64,000 bases of DNA from Ga0077536 sp035325705 (GTDB lineage Bacteria; Pseudomonadota; Gammaproteobacteria; Ga0077536): positions 186,001-250,000 of the forward strand of contig DAOKZI010000004.1 in the NCBI GenBank assembly GCA_035325705.1. Direction: 5' to 3'. Every line of letters begins with the position of its first letter. Within the stretch, counting starts at the first letter, position 1. The notes beneath the pieces are model-generated. The model ran no database searches. It was not told the DNA's origin and saw only the letters and a program-made list of their open reading frames with translations. A program made the position numbers and the translations under genes. Shown in pieces: positions 1 to 9,357 of the stretch.

Positions 1-834
1 ATCGCGACGCGCACGAGCCGCATCCGGATCGGCAGCTTCATCCTGCTGCTTCCCTTCATCCACCCCGTGCGCGCGGCCGAGGACGTCACTTGCGCGGACA
101 TCTTCTCCAACGGCCGCATCGATCTCGGCATCGGCCAGGGCTATTCGTATCACGAGTGGAACGCGTTCTGTATGAACCGCAGCGAACGCGGCTCGCGCAT
201 GCGCGAAGGCATCGAGCTGATGGTCAAGCTCTTCACAGAAGACAAGGTGAGCTTCGACGGCAAATACACGCAGGTGAAGGACATGACGCTGTCGCCGAAG
301 CCGGTGCAGCAGCCCTATCCGCCGATCTGGATCGGCGCCCGCGGGCCCAAGGCGATCAAGCGCGCGGCCGAGATGGGCTATCACCTGATGGGCACGCTGG
401 GCCCGGATCCGGCGCCGCTGTACCTCGACACGCTGAAGGCGACGGGCCGCAATCCGGCGGACTTCAAGATCGCGCAGCTACGCATGGTCTATTGCGCGGA
501 GAAGGAAGATCAAGCCTGGGAGGAATGCCAGCATCACCTCTTCCATCTCTTCGACTTCTACCACGACATCCTCGCCGAAGCGAAGGACGCCGAAGGCGAC
601 GACGCGCCGCTGCCGATCACCCGCGCCGAGGACATCCGCCACTCGCCGCTCGCCGAGCACTTGATGATCGGCACGCCGGATCGGGTCGCGCGCAAGATGG
701 AGAAGTTCGTGCAGCAGTACAAGTGCACGGATTTCATCATGGACTGTCAGTTCCCGGGCCTCGATCCGCGCAAGGGCACGCGCTCGCTGGAGCTGTTCGC
801 GCAGGAAGTGATGCCGGCGTTCAGGAACGCGTGA
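1..834 (+). CDS. LLM-class flavin-dependent oxidoreductase (5' end outside window)
   Basis: The reading frame is open from the first base, so the true start lies upstream; 277 residues are visible. It has the bacterial-luciferase-like TIM-barrel pattern: a strand with 'IRIGSFILLLPFIHPVR', then 'DLGIGQGY' near residue 42 and 'PPIWIGARGPKAIKRAAEMG' around residue 110, typical of FMN- or F420-dependent monooxygenases and reductases that oxidise small organic substrates. Substrate cannot be read from sequence. It is followed by REP-like repeats and no co-directional partner. A second, distant member of the same superfamily lies at 29855-30934. Confidence 0.85.
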   Translation: MATRTSRIRIGSFILLLPFIHPVRAAEDVTCADIFSNGRIDLGIGQGYSYHEWNAFCMNRSERGSRMREGIELMVKLFTEDKVSFDGKYTQVKDMTLSPKPVQQPYPPIWIGARGPKAIKRAAEMGYHLMGTLGPDPAPLYLDTLKATGRNPADFKIAQLRMVYCAEKEDQAWEECQHHLFHLFDFYHDILAEAKDAEGDDAPLPITRAEDIRHSPLAEHLMIGTPDRVARKMEKFVQQYKCTDFIMDCQFPGLDPRKGTRSLELFAQEVMPAFRNA

Positions 835-1021
835 GGGAGGACGAGGCGCGCGACATCGTGCGCCTCGTCGTCCGGGTGCAACATAGCGAAACCCGGGATC
901 TTCATCGCGGCGATATGTCCGATCCCGGATTCGCTGTGCTCATCCGGGCTACAAGATTCGACGCCTCGTCATTTCGTAGCCCGGGTGCAGCGGAGCGGAA
1001 CCCGGGATCTTCGAGCCGCTC
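835..1021. repeat. REP/BIME cluster, three palindromic units
   Basis: Three units of the REP family fill the gap between convergent genes: about 867-900, 921-952 (opposite orientation) and 976-1009. Core sequence is GTAGCCCGGGTGCAGCG followed by GGAACCCGGGATC, which folds back on itself. The same unit recurs in at least nine other gaps of this window. The position between two convergent genes suggests a role in transcript 3' ends. Confidence 0.8.
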
Positions 1022-1438
1022 CTACTTCGCGATCGCGTCGATGATCGCGTTGTACAGTCCCGCCAGCATCGTCTTCACCTCGGCCTCCGGTGCGCCCTTG
1101 GCGACCCAGTTGCTGCCGTAGGCGATGTAGGTGCCGCCGTTCGGCGCGTCTTCGAGCTGCACGACCGCGTGGTAGTGATCCAAGGGCAGCGGCGAGTCGG
1201 CGACGATCGAGTACGAGAACAGATGCCCATCGTAGGTCGCCTCCAGGCGTTCGACGACCTTGCCGGGCTGGCCCTTGAGCACGATGTGCCGGCAGCACCC
1301 GATACCCGAGCCTTCGAGCGCGATGCTTTCGATCGCATCGGGCAGGAATTTGTCGAGGCCGCCGAAATCGACGAGCGCGGCGTAGACCTTCGAACGCGGC
1401 ACGGCGACCGTGCGCTCCACCAGAACCGAATAAGCCAT
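1022..1438 (-). CDS. SRPBCC family (START-like) protein
   Basis: 138 residues with the layout of the SRPBCC/polyketide cyclase fold: an N-terminal strand 'VLVERTVAVPRSKVYAALVDF', a middle 'YDGHLFSYSIVADSPLPLDHY' and a long C-terminal helix. Such proteins bind hydrophobic ligands; the ligand here is unknown. I place the start at 1438 because AAAGGAGG sits 5 nt before that ATG; the longer frame to 1477 has no such site. It is last in a reverse-strand group after the aminotransferase (60 nt gap), so co-transcription is possible. Confidence 0.7.
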   Translation of the reverse strand: MAYSVLVERTVAVPRSKVYAALVDFGGLDKFLPDAIESIALEGSGIGCCRHIVLKGQPGKVVERLEATYDGHLFSYSIVADSPLPLDHYHAVVQLEDAPNGGTYIAYGSNWVAKGAPEAEVKTMLAGLYNAIIDAIAK

Positions 1439-1498
1439 GTCGACCTCCTTTATACGTTCTTTCGATGCACTTCCCACGCGGCGGCGCCGCGCATTGGA

Positions 1499-2578
1499 TC
1501 AGTCGCCGCGTATGGGCACGTTGCGTGTCCAGCCGTGGCGATCGGGCAGCCTGCCGAACTGGATGCCCGTGAGTTCCTCGTAGAGCCTGCGCGCGACCGG
1601 GCCCGGCTCGCCGCCGTTCAGCACGATGTCGCGCTCCTGGTAGCGCAGGCGGCCGACCGGCGCGATCACCGCGCCCGTGCCCATGCCGAAGACCTCGGTG
1701 ATCCGGCCGCGCGCGATGTCTTCCAGCACTTCGAGAAAATCGATGCGCGCTTCCTCGGCCTCGAGCCCGAGATCGCGGGCGAGCGTCAGCACCGACTCGC
1801 GCGTCACGCCGTGCAGGATCGCACCGGACAGCGCCGGCGTGCGCAAGCGCCCGCCGTCGTAGACGAAGGCGATGTTCATCGCGCCGACTTCATCGACGTA
1901 GCGGCGTTCGACCGCGTCCAGCCACAGCACCTGCTGATAGCCCTGCGCAATCGCGATCTCGGTGGCCTTGACGCTGCCGGCGTAGTTGCCCGGCGTCTTC
2001 GCTTCGCCCGTGCCGCCGCGCACCGCGCGCACGTAGTCGTGGCTGACGTAGACCGACACCGGCGCGAAGCCGCCGGCGAAATACGGGCTCACCGGGCTCA
2101 GGATGATGTAGTGCAGGTATTCGAGCGGCGCGCGCACGGCGAGCGCCTTCTCGGTCGCGATCATCACCGGCCGGATGTACAGTGCCGCATCCGGCTGCGA
2201 CGGCACCCAGCGGTGCTCGAGCCCGACCAGCGTCTCGATCGCCGCGATGTGATCGTCGATCGGCACCGCCGGCATGCCCATGCGCTCGGCCGAGCGGTTG
2301 AAACGGGCGGCGTTCTTCTCGACGCGGAACAGATTGATGCCGCCGTCCGGACGGCGATAGGCCTTGGTGCCGTCGAAGATCATCTGTCCGTTGTGGAATA
2401 CCTGTGCCGCCGGATCGAGCGTCAAGGGGCGATAGGCGCCGATGTGCGCGTCGTGCCAACCCCCTGCGGCGTAGCGCTGGCTGAACATGCGATCGCTGAA
2501 GTAGCGACCGAAGCCGAGCTCGGCCGGCAGGCCGGAAGGATCGGTCGCGGTGACGGGGTCGATGCGGATGGCGCCCAT
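1499..2578 (-). CDS. ilvE: Branched-chain amino acid aminotransferase, BCAT type
   Basis: 359 residues, the usual length of the eukaryote-like/type II BCAT group. Fold-type IV PLP enzyme transferring the amino group between glutamate and Leu/Ile/Val keto acids. Visible motifs: 'GEAKTPGNYAGS' with the PLP Schiff-base lysine, 'QVLWLDAVERRYVDEVGAMN' containing the conserved EVG-MN signature, and a C-terminal 'GTGAVIAPVGRL'. Twenty-one nucleotides separate it from the HbpS-like gene upstream, so the two probably share a transcript. No leader-peptide attenuator was seen. Confidence 0.9.
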   Translation of the reverse strand: MGAIRIDPVTATDPSGLPAELGFGRYFSDRMFSQRYAAGGWHDAHIGAYRPLTLDPAAQVFHNGQMIFDGTKAYRRPDGGINLFRVEKNAARFNRSAERMGMPAVPIDDHIAAIETLVGLEHRWVPSQPDAALYIRPVMIATEKALAVRAPLEYLHYIILSPVSPYFAGGFAPVSVYVSHDYVRAVRGGTGEAKTPGNYAGSVKATEIAIAQGYQQVLWLDAVERRYVDEVGAMNIAFVYDGGRLRTPALSGAILHGVTRESVLTLARDLGLEAEEARIDFLEVLEDIARGRITEVFGMGTGAVIAPVGRLRYQERDIVLNGGEPGPVARRLYEELTGIQFGRLPDRHGWTRNVPIRGD

Positions 2579-2599
2579 GCGGGGAAATCCGTTCGGTGA

Positions 2600-3043
2600 T
2601 TATTTCTTGGCGGCGAGCGGATTGACGAACTCGGTCTTGAAGCCGAGCTTGCGCATGCCGACGAGGCAGCATTCGCAGTCTTCCTCGATCGTGCCGCCGC
2701 TCGCGCCGATGCCGCCGATGACCTCGCCCTGCTCGTCGAAAATCGGGAAGCCGCCGCCGACCATGCAGATGCGCTCGTCGGTGTGTTGCAGGCCGTAACC
2801 GAAGGCGCCGGGCAGCATCACGTCGCGCACCATGTCGGTCGGCCGCTGGAAGGCGACCGCGGTCCAGGCTTTCTTCTCGGCGATCAGGATGTTCGCGATC
2901 CGGCCCTTGTCCGGGCGCAGGCCGCCGCGCAGATGGCCGCCGAAGTCGACCACCGCGATCGAGCTCGGTCGGCCGACCGATTGCGCATAGGCAACGCCTT
3001 CTTCGAGCAGCGTCTTGACTTCGGCCAGGGTGAGTTCGCGCAT
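2600..3043 (-). CDS. HbpS/GlcG-like (DUF336) protein
   Basis: 147 residues, the standard length of the GlcG/HbpS family. Conserved segments are 'SIAVVDFGGHLRGGLRPDKG', 'AEKKAWTAVAFQRPT' and 'GGGFPIFDEQGEVIGGIGAS'. Members include the heme-binding HbpS of Streptomyces and proteins of glycolate or aromatic clusters; many have no known ligand. A Cys-rich 'ECCLVGM' lies near the C-terminus. CGAGGAG precedes the ATG. First gene of a probable operon with ilvE and the SRPBCC gene. Confidence 0.8.
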   Translation of the reverse strand: MRELTLAEVKTLLEEGVAYAQSVGRPSSIAVVDFGGHLRGGLRPDKGRIANILIAEKKAWTAVAFQRPTDMVRDVMLPGAFGYGLQHTDERICMVGGGFPIFDEQGEVIGGIGASGGTIEEDCECCLVGMRKLGFKTEFVNPLAAKK

Positions 3044-3186
3044 CGCAGGTCTCCTCGGGATAGTCTGACGGTGGGCCGTGAACGCTCGCAGAAGCTGCGC
3101 ACGGCCATTATCGGAAGCCGGAGGATAGCAGGGGGGCCGGCCGGACGGCAGACCCCCGGGGTCGATGATGCGCTGCTCGCGCCGCT

Positions 3187-6100
3187 TCAGTTGCAGCGCT
3201 TCTTCCGGGTGTCTTCATCCTCCTCGCGATCGAGCATCGACAGGATGCCGTCGAGCGCGAGGTTCTGGATGAGTCCCGTGACGAAGAAGCCCGACACCGG
3301 CGCGCCCGCCTGCAGGAAGGGATCGGTGAACAGGAAGGTCGAGCCGCAGCCCTCACAGCTGTCGAACTTGAAATTGCCTTCGCCGCCGAGGCCGAGGAAC
3401 ACCGCGTGCGCGCCGGGCTCGGTGCCGGGCACGAGGCTGATCGAACCCGCATCGACTTCGAAGCCACCGAGCGAGACCAGCGCGGCGAAGGCGCCCGGCG
3501 CATCGCCGCCGGTGAGCTCGATGCTGCCTGCCGTGACCTTCAGCGACTGCAGGCCCAGCACGAAGGTCGCCGGATAGGCGGTGCCGTGCAGCTGGAAGTC
3601 CTTGAAGAAGCTGATCGCGTCGATCGGCTCCCACGGCAGCGGCGTGGTGCCCGAAGGCGTGCTGCCGCCGGTCAGGGTCACGAGATCCGCGCTGATCGAC
3701 ACGTTCCTGCCGACGAGCTGCGGATCGACCATCCGGAACTCGCTGGGACCGCTGTCGCGGTTCTCGAGGACGATGCCGGTCTGGTTCTCGCCGACGCTGA
3801 TCTCGACGTCCGTATCGGGCAGGTTCAGCAGGCCCTTGATGATGACGGCGCGGCCCGCGCGCAAGGTCAGCTTGCCTGCGCTCGCCGTCAGCGCGGCGCC
3901 AAAGTCCATCACGATGTCGTTGTTCGATTCGAGAATGAGGTTCGCGCCGCTGTTTAACGCATTCGCAATCGCACCGGTGGTGATCACGAAATCGCCGCTC
4001 GCGTCCGTCGCGAAAAACACGCTCGACTGTGAGCCGCCTTGGTTCGCCGACGTCGGGTCGAAGAACACGAGGCGCCCTGCGTCGGTGACGCCGCCGATGT
4101 CGGCGAGCGGGCTGCGGAAGATGTAGCGGCTGCCGACCTGCGAGAACCCGAAGCTGCCGAACTGCTCACCAGCACTGATGCCGACCATGCGTTGGATTTC
4201 CAGCCCCGAGTCCTGGCTGATCTGAACCGCCGCACCGGCATCGACGAGACCGCCCACATCAGCGCCGGTGCTGATCACCAGGTAACCGTTGTTGCCTATC
4301 GATTGAATGCCGCTGCTGCCGAACTGCTCGTTCGCGCTGGTGCCGGCCGTCTGGCCGATCAAGGTGCCGGTGGTGCGGCTGACGAGCTTGACGACGCCGG
4401 CATCGACGAGGCCATTGACGTCCGCGAGCGGGCTGCGGAAGACCAGATTGCCGTTCGACAGCGACGTGAAGAACTGGTTGCTGAACTGCTCGTTCGTGCT
4501 GGTGCCCGTGGTCCGGCCGATTTCCTGCAAGTTCGTGTTGACGAGGATCGCCGCGCCGGCGTCGGTCATACCGGCAACATCCGCCAACGGCACGCGGATG
4601 AAGCGCGTCGTAGCGCTGACGAAGTCGGCGCCTTGTGCGCCGAGATTGTCGCCGGCGGCCGTGCCCATCAGGCTGGCGCGGACGATGGTGCCGCCGAGAT
4701 CCTGGTTCGCGAGCGCGAAGATCGCGCCGGCCGCCGTCAGGGCGCCGTTGTTGTGCAGCGGCGCGAACAGCCAGATGTCGTTGCCGACGAACTGGAAAAC
4801 GCTGCCGAGCTGCTCGTTCGCGTTGTTGCCGGCGAACTGGCCGACGAGGCTGCCCGACTGCGTCACGACCAGCGCACGCCCCGCATCGGTGACTGCGCCG
4901 GCATCGGCGAGACGCGAGCTGACGAATAGATTACTACCGAAACTGAAGACATTTGTGTTGCCGAAAGCGCCGAAGCCCTCGTTCGCCGATTGACCGTCCA
5001 GGCGGTTCGCGAGTGCACCGGTCGCGGCGTTGACGAAGTAAATCGAGCCGGCATCGACGTTTGCGCCGACTTCGGCAAAGGGACTGCGCACGTAATAATG
5101 CGTACCGTCCGCCGTCATCTGCGTGCCGAGCGCGCCCAGACCTTCCGCCGTACCACTACCCGCGATACCGTCGAGGCGGCCGCGGATGATGTTGCCGCTG
5201 CCGAGATCGCTGGACGCGAGCTGGACGACGGTGCCGCCGCCGGCATGACCTGCGCTGCTGCGAACTAGCACATCGCCAGTCGCGAACAGGGAGAAGGTAT
5301 CGAGTATGTTCCCGAAGTGCTCGTTGGCGGTGTCACCGTTCGCCTGGCCGATCAGCGCACCGTTCGTGCCGTTCAAGAGATAGACGCTGCCCGCATCGCT
5401 GACTGCGACGGGATCGGCATCGGGCGAGGCGGCAAAGTAATTGCCGTTGCCAGTCATGGACTCGAAGATCTGAAATTCATCGCCCAAGCGTTCGTCATCG
5501 CTCTGACCGTAAGTACGGCCCAGCTCGGCGCCGGCTGCGCTGGCAAGGATGATCGCCCCTTCGTCGTTGGTGCCGCCGACCGGGCCAAGCGGATCGTCGG
5601 CATCCGGATTGAAGATCACGAAATCGCCGTCGGCGAGGTTTTGCACCGCCGCGTCCCTGCCCAGGAAGTCGTCGGTCTCCGCGCCTTCGATGTCGGCGCG
5701 AAAGATTACATTCCCGCCGAGATCGGTCTGGCTGGCCAGAATCACTGCACCGGCATTGGTCTTACCACCGACCGTGCGTTGTGGGCTGAAGATTAGGAAA
5801 TCGCCGAAAGCAGCGCGCGCGGTGGTGTTAACCGAACCTATCGAGAAGTCGCCGAGGCGCTCACCGGGGGACTCGCCGCTAACGAAGCCGATTTCCAAGA
5901 AACCATTCGCACTGTCAAGCAGAATCACCTCGCCGACGTTGCCGCCGGCATTCGGATTGCCGACGATGACGTTGCCGTTATTCGTCAGGAACAACGGCTG
6001 CGTGCCCAGCGCTTCGGAGATGTTGCCATTAACTTGGATGACCGTGCCGCCGTCCGCGCCATTTACAAAGAAGATGGCCCCCTCGCTGTTGAAGCCGTGG

Positions 6101-9100
6101 CCGGATTCACGAATCGCGAAGCGGTCTGCGCCGAAGCCGAACAAGTTGAAATCGACTGTCGCGCCCAGCCCTTCGCCGGGCTGCAGGCCCTGAATCGGTG
6201 CGAAGACGTTCGTGCCCGTCGCGTCGTCGACGACGAACACGGCACCCGCACCGGCATTGCTGGCCACGGTGAAGTTCGGCGCGCGCACAACATAGTTGCC
6301 GGAGTTCAGGAAAGTCGGCGTGATGGCGCCGACGGCGTCGCCGGTGCCCGCGCCCTGGACACCGGGTCCACGGTTGATGACGCCCGGGCTGATCGGGGTT
6401 GCCGACAGCTGCACGACGATGCCGGCGCCGTTGCCATGAGTCGGCGCCATGACGAGGACGTCGCCGTTCAACAACGAGAAGTCGAGGCGATTGCTCCCGA
6501 ACTGCTCGTTCGCCGTGTCGCCGCTGAAGCGGCCGAGTTCGTTGCCGGTGCTGCCGTCGGCGAGAATCATGCTGCCGGCGTTGACGACGCCGCCGCCGGT
6601 GTCGAACAGCGGGCTCGGGATGAAATAGTTGCCGTTGCCGCGCAGGACGATGGGCTGAGTGCCGAGATTTTCGCCCGCGCTGGTGCCGTCGACGCGGCCG
6701 CTGATGAGGCCCGTAGTCCGGTTGATGCCGACGACCGCACCCGCATCGACGCCGCCGGCCGTATCGGCCAGCGGGCTCGCGACGACGACGAGATTCGGAT
6801 TGAACAGGCTCACGCCGTTCTGGCTGAAGAATTCGTTGGCGCTGATCCCGTCCGCGCTCGCGATGCGCTGACCCGTGCCGTTGACCAGCACCAGCGAGCC
6901 CGCGTTCGCATTGGCGCCGACGTCGGCGTTCGGCACCTGCAACCAGTACTGCGTGCCGTCGAAGATCGGCGCAAAGCTGCCGAGATTGTCGTTGTTCGCA
7001 AGCCCACTCGTGCGCCCGAGTTCGAGGCCCGTCGTGCGATTGACCAGCACCGCGGTGCCGTTGTCCGTCAGGCCGCCGACATCGGCGCTCGCGCTGCGAA
7101 TCAAATAGGTATTGACAGGAACGTTGAAGGTATCGACCGTCGCACCGAATTGATCGCCGCTCGCCGCGCCGCTGACGCGGCCGATTTCCTGCCCCGTGCT
7201 CGCATTCACCAACACGACCGCGCCGGCGTCCGTCGCGGCGCCGACATCGGCGAGCGTGCTGCGCACGAGGAAGGTGCTGCCACTCAGTGAAGTGATGTTG
7301 CTGCCGAAAGCCTCGTTCGCGCTCTGGCCCGCGAGGCGCCCGAGCTCGAAACCCGTGTTGCGGCTGATGATGCTGACGACACCGACGTCCGCACCGATGC
7401 CGCCGACGTCGGCCGAGGTGCTGCTGAAGACGTAGCTGTCGGTGAAGCTGCCGGCGAAGTTACTGCCGAACTGCTCGTTCGCACTGTTGCCGCGCGTGGT
7501 GGCGACGACCGCGCCCGTGTTCGTGTCCAGCGCGATCAAGGCGCCGGCCTGGGCGGCAGCGCCGTTCGCCGCATTCGGATCGCGGATCAGGATCAGATTG
7601 TTGTTCAGCGAGAAGAAGCCGAAGGCCCCGAGGTTCTGGTTCGCACTCGCGCCGGACAGCGTAGTGATGATGGTGCCCGAGCTCGAGATCAGCGTGACCT
7701 CGCCGGCGTTCGCGCCGCCTGCGATGTCCGCGTTCTGATTCAGCACCAGGATGTTGCCGTTCGCGAGCACCTGGAAGCTCGAGCCAAACTGATCCCCCGC
7801 GAAGGGCGTCGGATTGTCGACCGACACGGTCGCCCCGCCCTGCACGATTCGGATGTTGCGCGGATCGAGCAGCAGCGTGCCGGCCTCACCGCGCGGCGCA
7901 CCGACGTCCGCGCCGCCGGAGAACTGCAGCGTCTCCTTGCCGGAGACTTCGATCATGCCGCCGTCGCCGGCTTCGAGACCGCCGCGTGCCTCGATCTTGC
8001 CGGCGAACACCGTCGCGTCATCGGACCAGATCACGACCTCGCCGCCATCCCCACGCGTCGTCGCATTCGCCTCGAAGCGGCTCGCGCCGTCGACGGTCGC
8101 GTTGTCGGCCGCGCGCAGCGTGTCCGCGCCGCGGAATTCACCGCCGAAGCGGATGTCGCCACCGTCGCCGACGTCCGCGTTCGCACGCAGGATGGCGCCC
8201 TGGGCCTTCACGGTGTCGCCGAGCACCTGCACCGTGCCGCCGCCCGTCTTGCCGGAAGCGTCGATCGTGCCGCGCACCGTGACCGTGTCGGCCTCGACGC
8301 GCGCGACGCCGCCGCGCGCGCCGGTGACGTCGATGCGGCCGGCGAGCGTCGCCGTCGTCGGTGCGGGGGGCGTCGCCGTCGCGTCGGCTTCCTCCGCCGC
8401 GGGCGCCGCGACCTTCAGCGCCACGCTGCCGCCGGCCGCGCCCAGCGGATTGGCGGGCGCGTCCGGATCCGGCGTCGCCGCCGGGTCGACCGCGCGCTCG
8501 CCGCGCGCCGAGATCACGCTCGTCGCGGTGGTTTCGATGCTCTTCGTCGCCGTGAGCACGATGCGGCCCGTCGCATCGACGGACAGCGCGTCGGCATTGA
8601 TCTCGCCGGAGTGGTGGATCGTCTCGGCGAGGATTTCGACGCTGCCGCCGCGCGCGATCAGCTGGCCGAGGTTCACGACCTCGCCGGCCGGCGCCGTCAC
8701 CTCGAAGCTGATGTCGGGATCGTCGAGGCTGGTGATCGTGATCGAATAGCCGGCGGCGAGCACCAGCTCGCCGTTCTCGCTCTCGATGATGCCGCTCTTC
8801 TCGTTGCCGGCCTCGGGCGCGTTCAGGATCCTGGGCGCCAGCAGCACGATTTCGCCGCGCGGCGTGGTCTTGATGTAGCCGTGGTTCGTGATCTGGCCGC
8901 TGCTCGCGTCGCCGTTGAATTCGTAGCGACCGGCGAGAAAGTTCTCGTTGCTGATGTTCAGCGTCGACAGCACGAGGCCCGCGGTGTCGATCAGCCCGTC
9001 GCGCCCGATCACGATGCCCGCCGGGTTGACGAGGAACACGCGCCCGTTCGATACGAGGTTGCCGAGGATGTCCGAGGGGTTCTGCGTCGTGACGCGGTTC

Positions 9101-9357
9101 AGCACCGCGCTCGCCGCGCTCTGCTGGACGAAGCGCGTGGTCTCGCCGACGCCGATGTCGAAGGACTGCCAGTTGATGATCGCATTCGGCGAGTTCGCGA
9201 TCTCCAGCGTCGTCGCGTTCGGATTGGTGAACGTGACGTTGCCGGCGGCCACCGTCGGCGCCTGGGGATTGGCCTGGACCACGACGCCGGCCGAGACACC
9301 GGCGAGCAGGCACAGGGTCTTGCGCGCCCTGCGGCGGCGTTTGCTGTTCAGTCGCAC
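3187..9357 (-). CDS. TpsA-type exoprotein with filamentous-haemagglutinin N-terminal domain and long FG-GAP-like repeat array
   Basis: 2056 residues, GTG start. A basic signal peptide (RRRRARK, then a hydrophobic stretch, cleavage likely after 'VVVQA', residue 29) is followed by the TPS secretion domain to about residue 190, with 'SFDIGVGETTRF', 'NPSDILGNLVSNGRVFLVNP' and the NPNGI-like 'NPAGIVIG'. Residues about 520-1775 hold roughly 23 degenerate repeats of 55-60 residues, each with a 'SANEQFGS' block, an 'SPLADVGG' block and an 'AGAVVLVN' strand, resembling FG-GAP/integrin-type blades without the Ca-binding loop. A CEGC pair and a charged Cys-ending tail close the protein. The GTG overlaps the stop of the fecR-like gene by 10 nt. 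Probably secreted by the TpsB at 10670-12274; function (adhesin or surface protein) is inferred. Confidence 0.87.
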   Translation of the reverse strand: MRLNSKRRRRARKTLCLLAGVSAGVVVQANPQAPTVAAGNVTFTNPNATTLEIANSPNAIINWQSFDIGVGETTRFVQQSAASAVLNRVTTQNPSDILGNLVSNGRVFLVNPAGIVIGRDGLIDTAGLVLSTLNISNENFLAGRYEFNGDASSGQITNHGYIKTTPRGEIVLLAPRILNAPEAGNEKSGIIESENGELVLAAGYSITITSLDDPDISFEVTAPAGEVVNLGQLIARGGSVEILAETIHHSGEINADALSVDATGRIVLTATKSIETTATSVISARGERAVDPAATPDPDAPANPLGAAGGSVALKVAAPAAEEADATATPPAPTTATLAGRIDVTGARGGVARVEADTVTVRGTIDASGKTGGGTVQVLGDTVKAQGAILRANADVGDGGDIRFGGEFRGADTLRAADNATVDGASRFEANATTRGDGGEVVIWSDDATVFAGKIEARGGLEAGDGGMIEVSGKETLQFSGGADVGAPRGEAGTLLLDPRNIRIVQGGATVSVDNPTPFAGDQFGSSFQVLANGNILVLNQNADIAGGANAGEVTLISSSGTIITTLSGASANQNLGAFGFFSLNNNLILIRDPNAANGAAAQAGALIALDTNTGAVVATTRGNSANEQFGSNFAGSFTDSYVFSSTSADVGGIGADVGVVSIISRNTGFELGRLAGQSANEAFGSNITSLSGSTFLVRSTLADVGAATDAGAVVLVNASTGQEIGRVSGAASGDQFGATVDTFNVPVNTYLIRSASADVGGLTDNGTAVLVNRTTGLELGRTSGLANNDNLGSFAPIFDGTQYWLQVPNADVGANANAGSLVLVNGTGQRIASADGISANEFFSQNGVSLFNPNLVVVASPLADTAGGVDAGAVVGINRTTGLISGRVDGTSAGENLGTQPIVLRGNGNYFIPSPLFDTGGGVVNAGSMILADGSTGNELGRFSGDTANEQFGSNRLDFSLLNGDVLVMAPTHGNGAGIVVQLSATPISPGVINRGPGVQGAGTGDAVGAITPTFLNSGNYVVRAPNFTVASNAGAGAVFVVDDATGTNVFAPIQGLQPGEGLGATVDFNLFGFGADRFAIRESGHGFNSEGAIFFVNGADGGTVIQVNGNISEALGTQPLFLTNNGNVIVGNPNAGGNVGEVILLDSANGFLEIGFVSGESPGERLGDFSIGSVNTTARAAFGDFLIFSPQRTVGGKTNAGAVILASQTDLGGNVIFRADIEGAETDDFLGRDAAVQNLADGDFVIFNPDADDPLGPVGGTNDEGAIILASAAGAELGRTYGQSDDERLGDEFQIFESMTGNGNYFAASPDADPVAVSDAGSVYLLNGTNGALIGQANGDTANEHFGNILDTFSLFATGDVLVRSSAGHAGGGTVVQLASSDLGSGNIIRGRLDGIAGSGTAEGLGALGTQMTADGTHYYVRSPFAEVGANVDAGSIYFVNAATGALANRLDGQSANEGFGAFGNTNVFSFGSNLFVSSRLADAGAVTDAGRALVVTQSGSLVGQFAGNNANEQLGSVFQFVGNDIWLFAPLHNNGALTAAGAIFALANQDLGGTIVRASLMGTAAGDNLGAQGADFVSATTRFIRVPLADVAGMTDAGAAILVNTNLQEIGRTTGTSTNEQFSNQFFTSLSNGNLVFRSPLADVNGLVDAGVVKLVSRTTGTLIGQTAGTSANEQFGSSGIQSIGNNGYLVISTGADVGGLVDAGAAVQISQDSGLEIQRMVGISAGEQFGSFGFSQVGSRYIFRSPLADIGGVTDAGRLVFFDPTSANQGGSQSSVFFATDASGDFVITTGAIANALNSGANLILESNNDIVMDFGAALTASAGKLTLRAGRAVIIKGLLNLPDTDVEISVGENQTGIVLENRDSGPSEFRMVDPQLVGRNVSISADLVTLTGGSTPSGTTPLPWEPIDAISFFKDFQLHGTAYPATFVLGLQSLKVTAGSIELTGGDAPGAFAALVSLGGFEVDAGSISLVPGTEPGAHAVFLGLGGEGNFKFDSCEGCGSTFLFTDPFLQAGAPVSGFFVTGLIQNLALDGILSMLDREEDEDTRKKRCN

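Noticed and set aside
4030..7800. Regular repeats suggestive of a CRISPR or satellite
   Set aside because: Repeats are degenerate, about 170-180 nt apart and preserve one reading frame; they are protein repeats.
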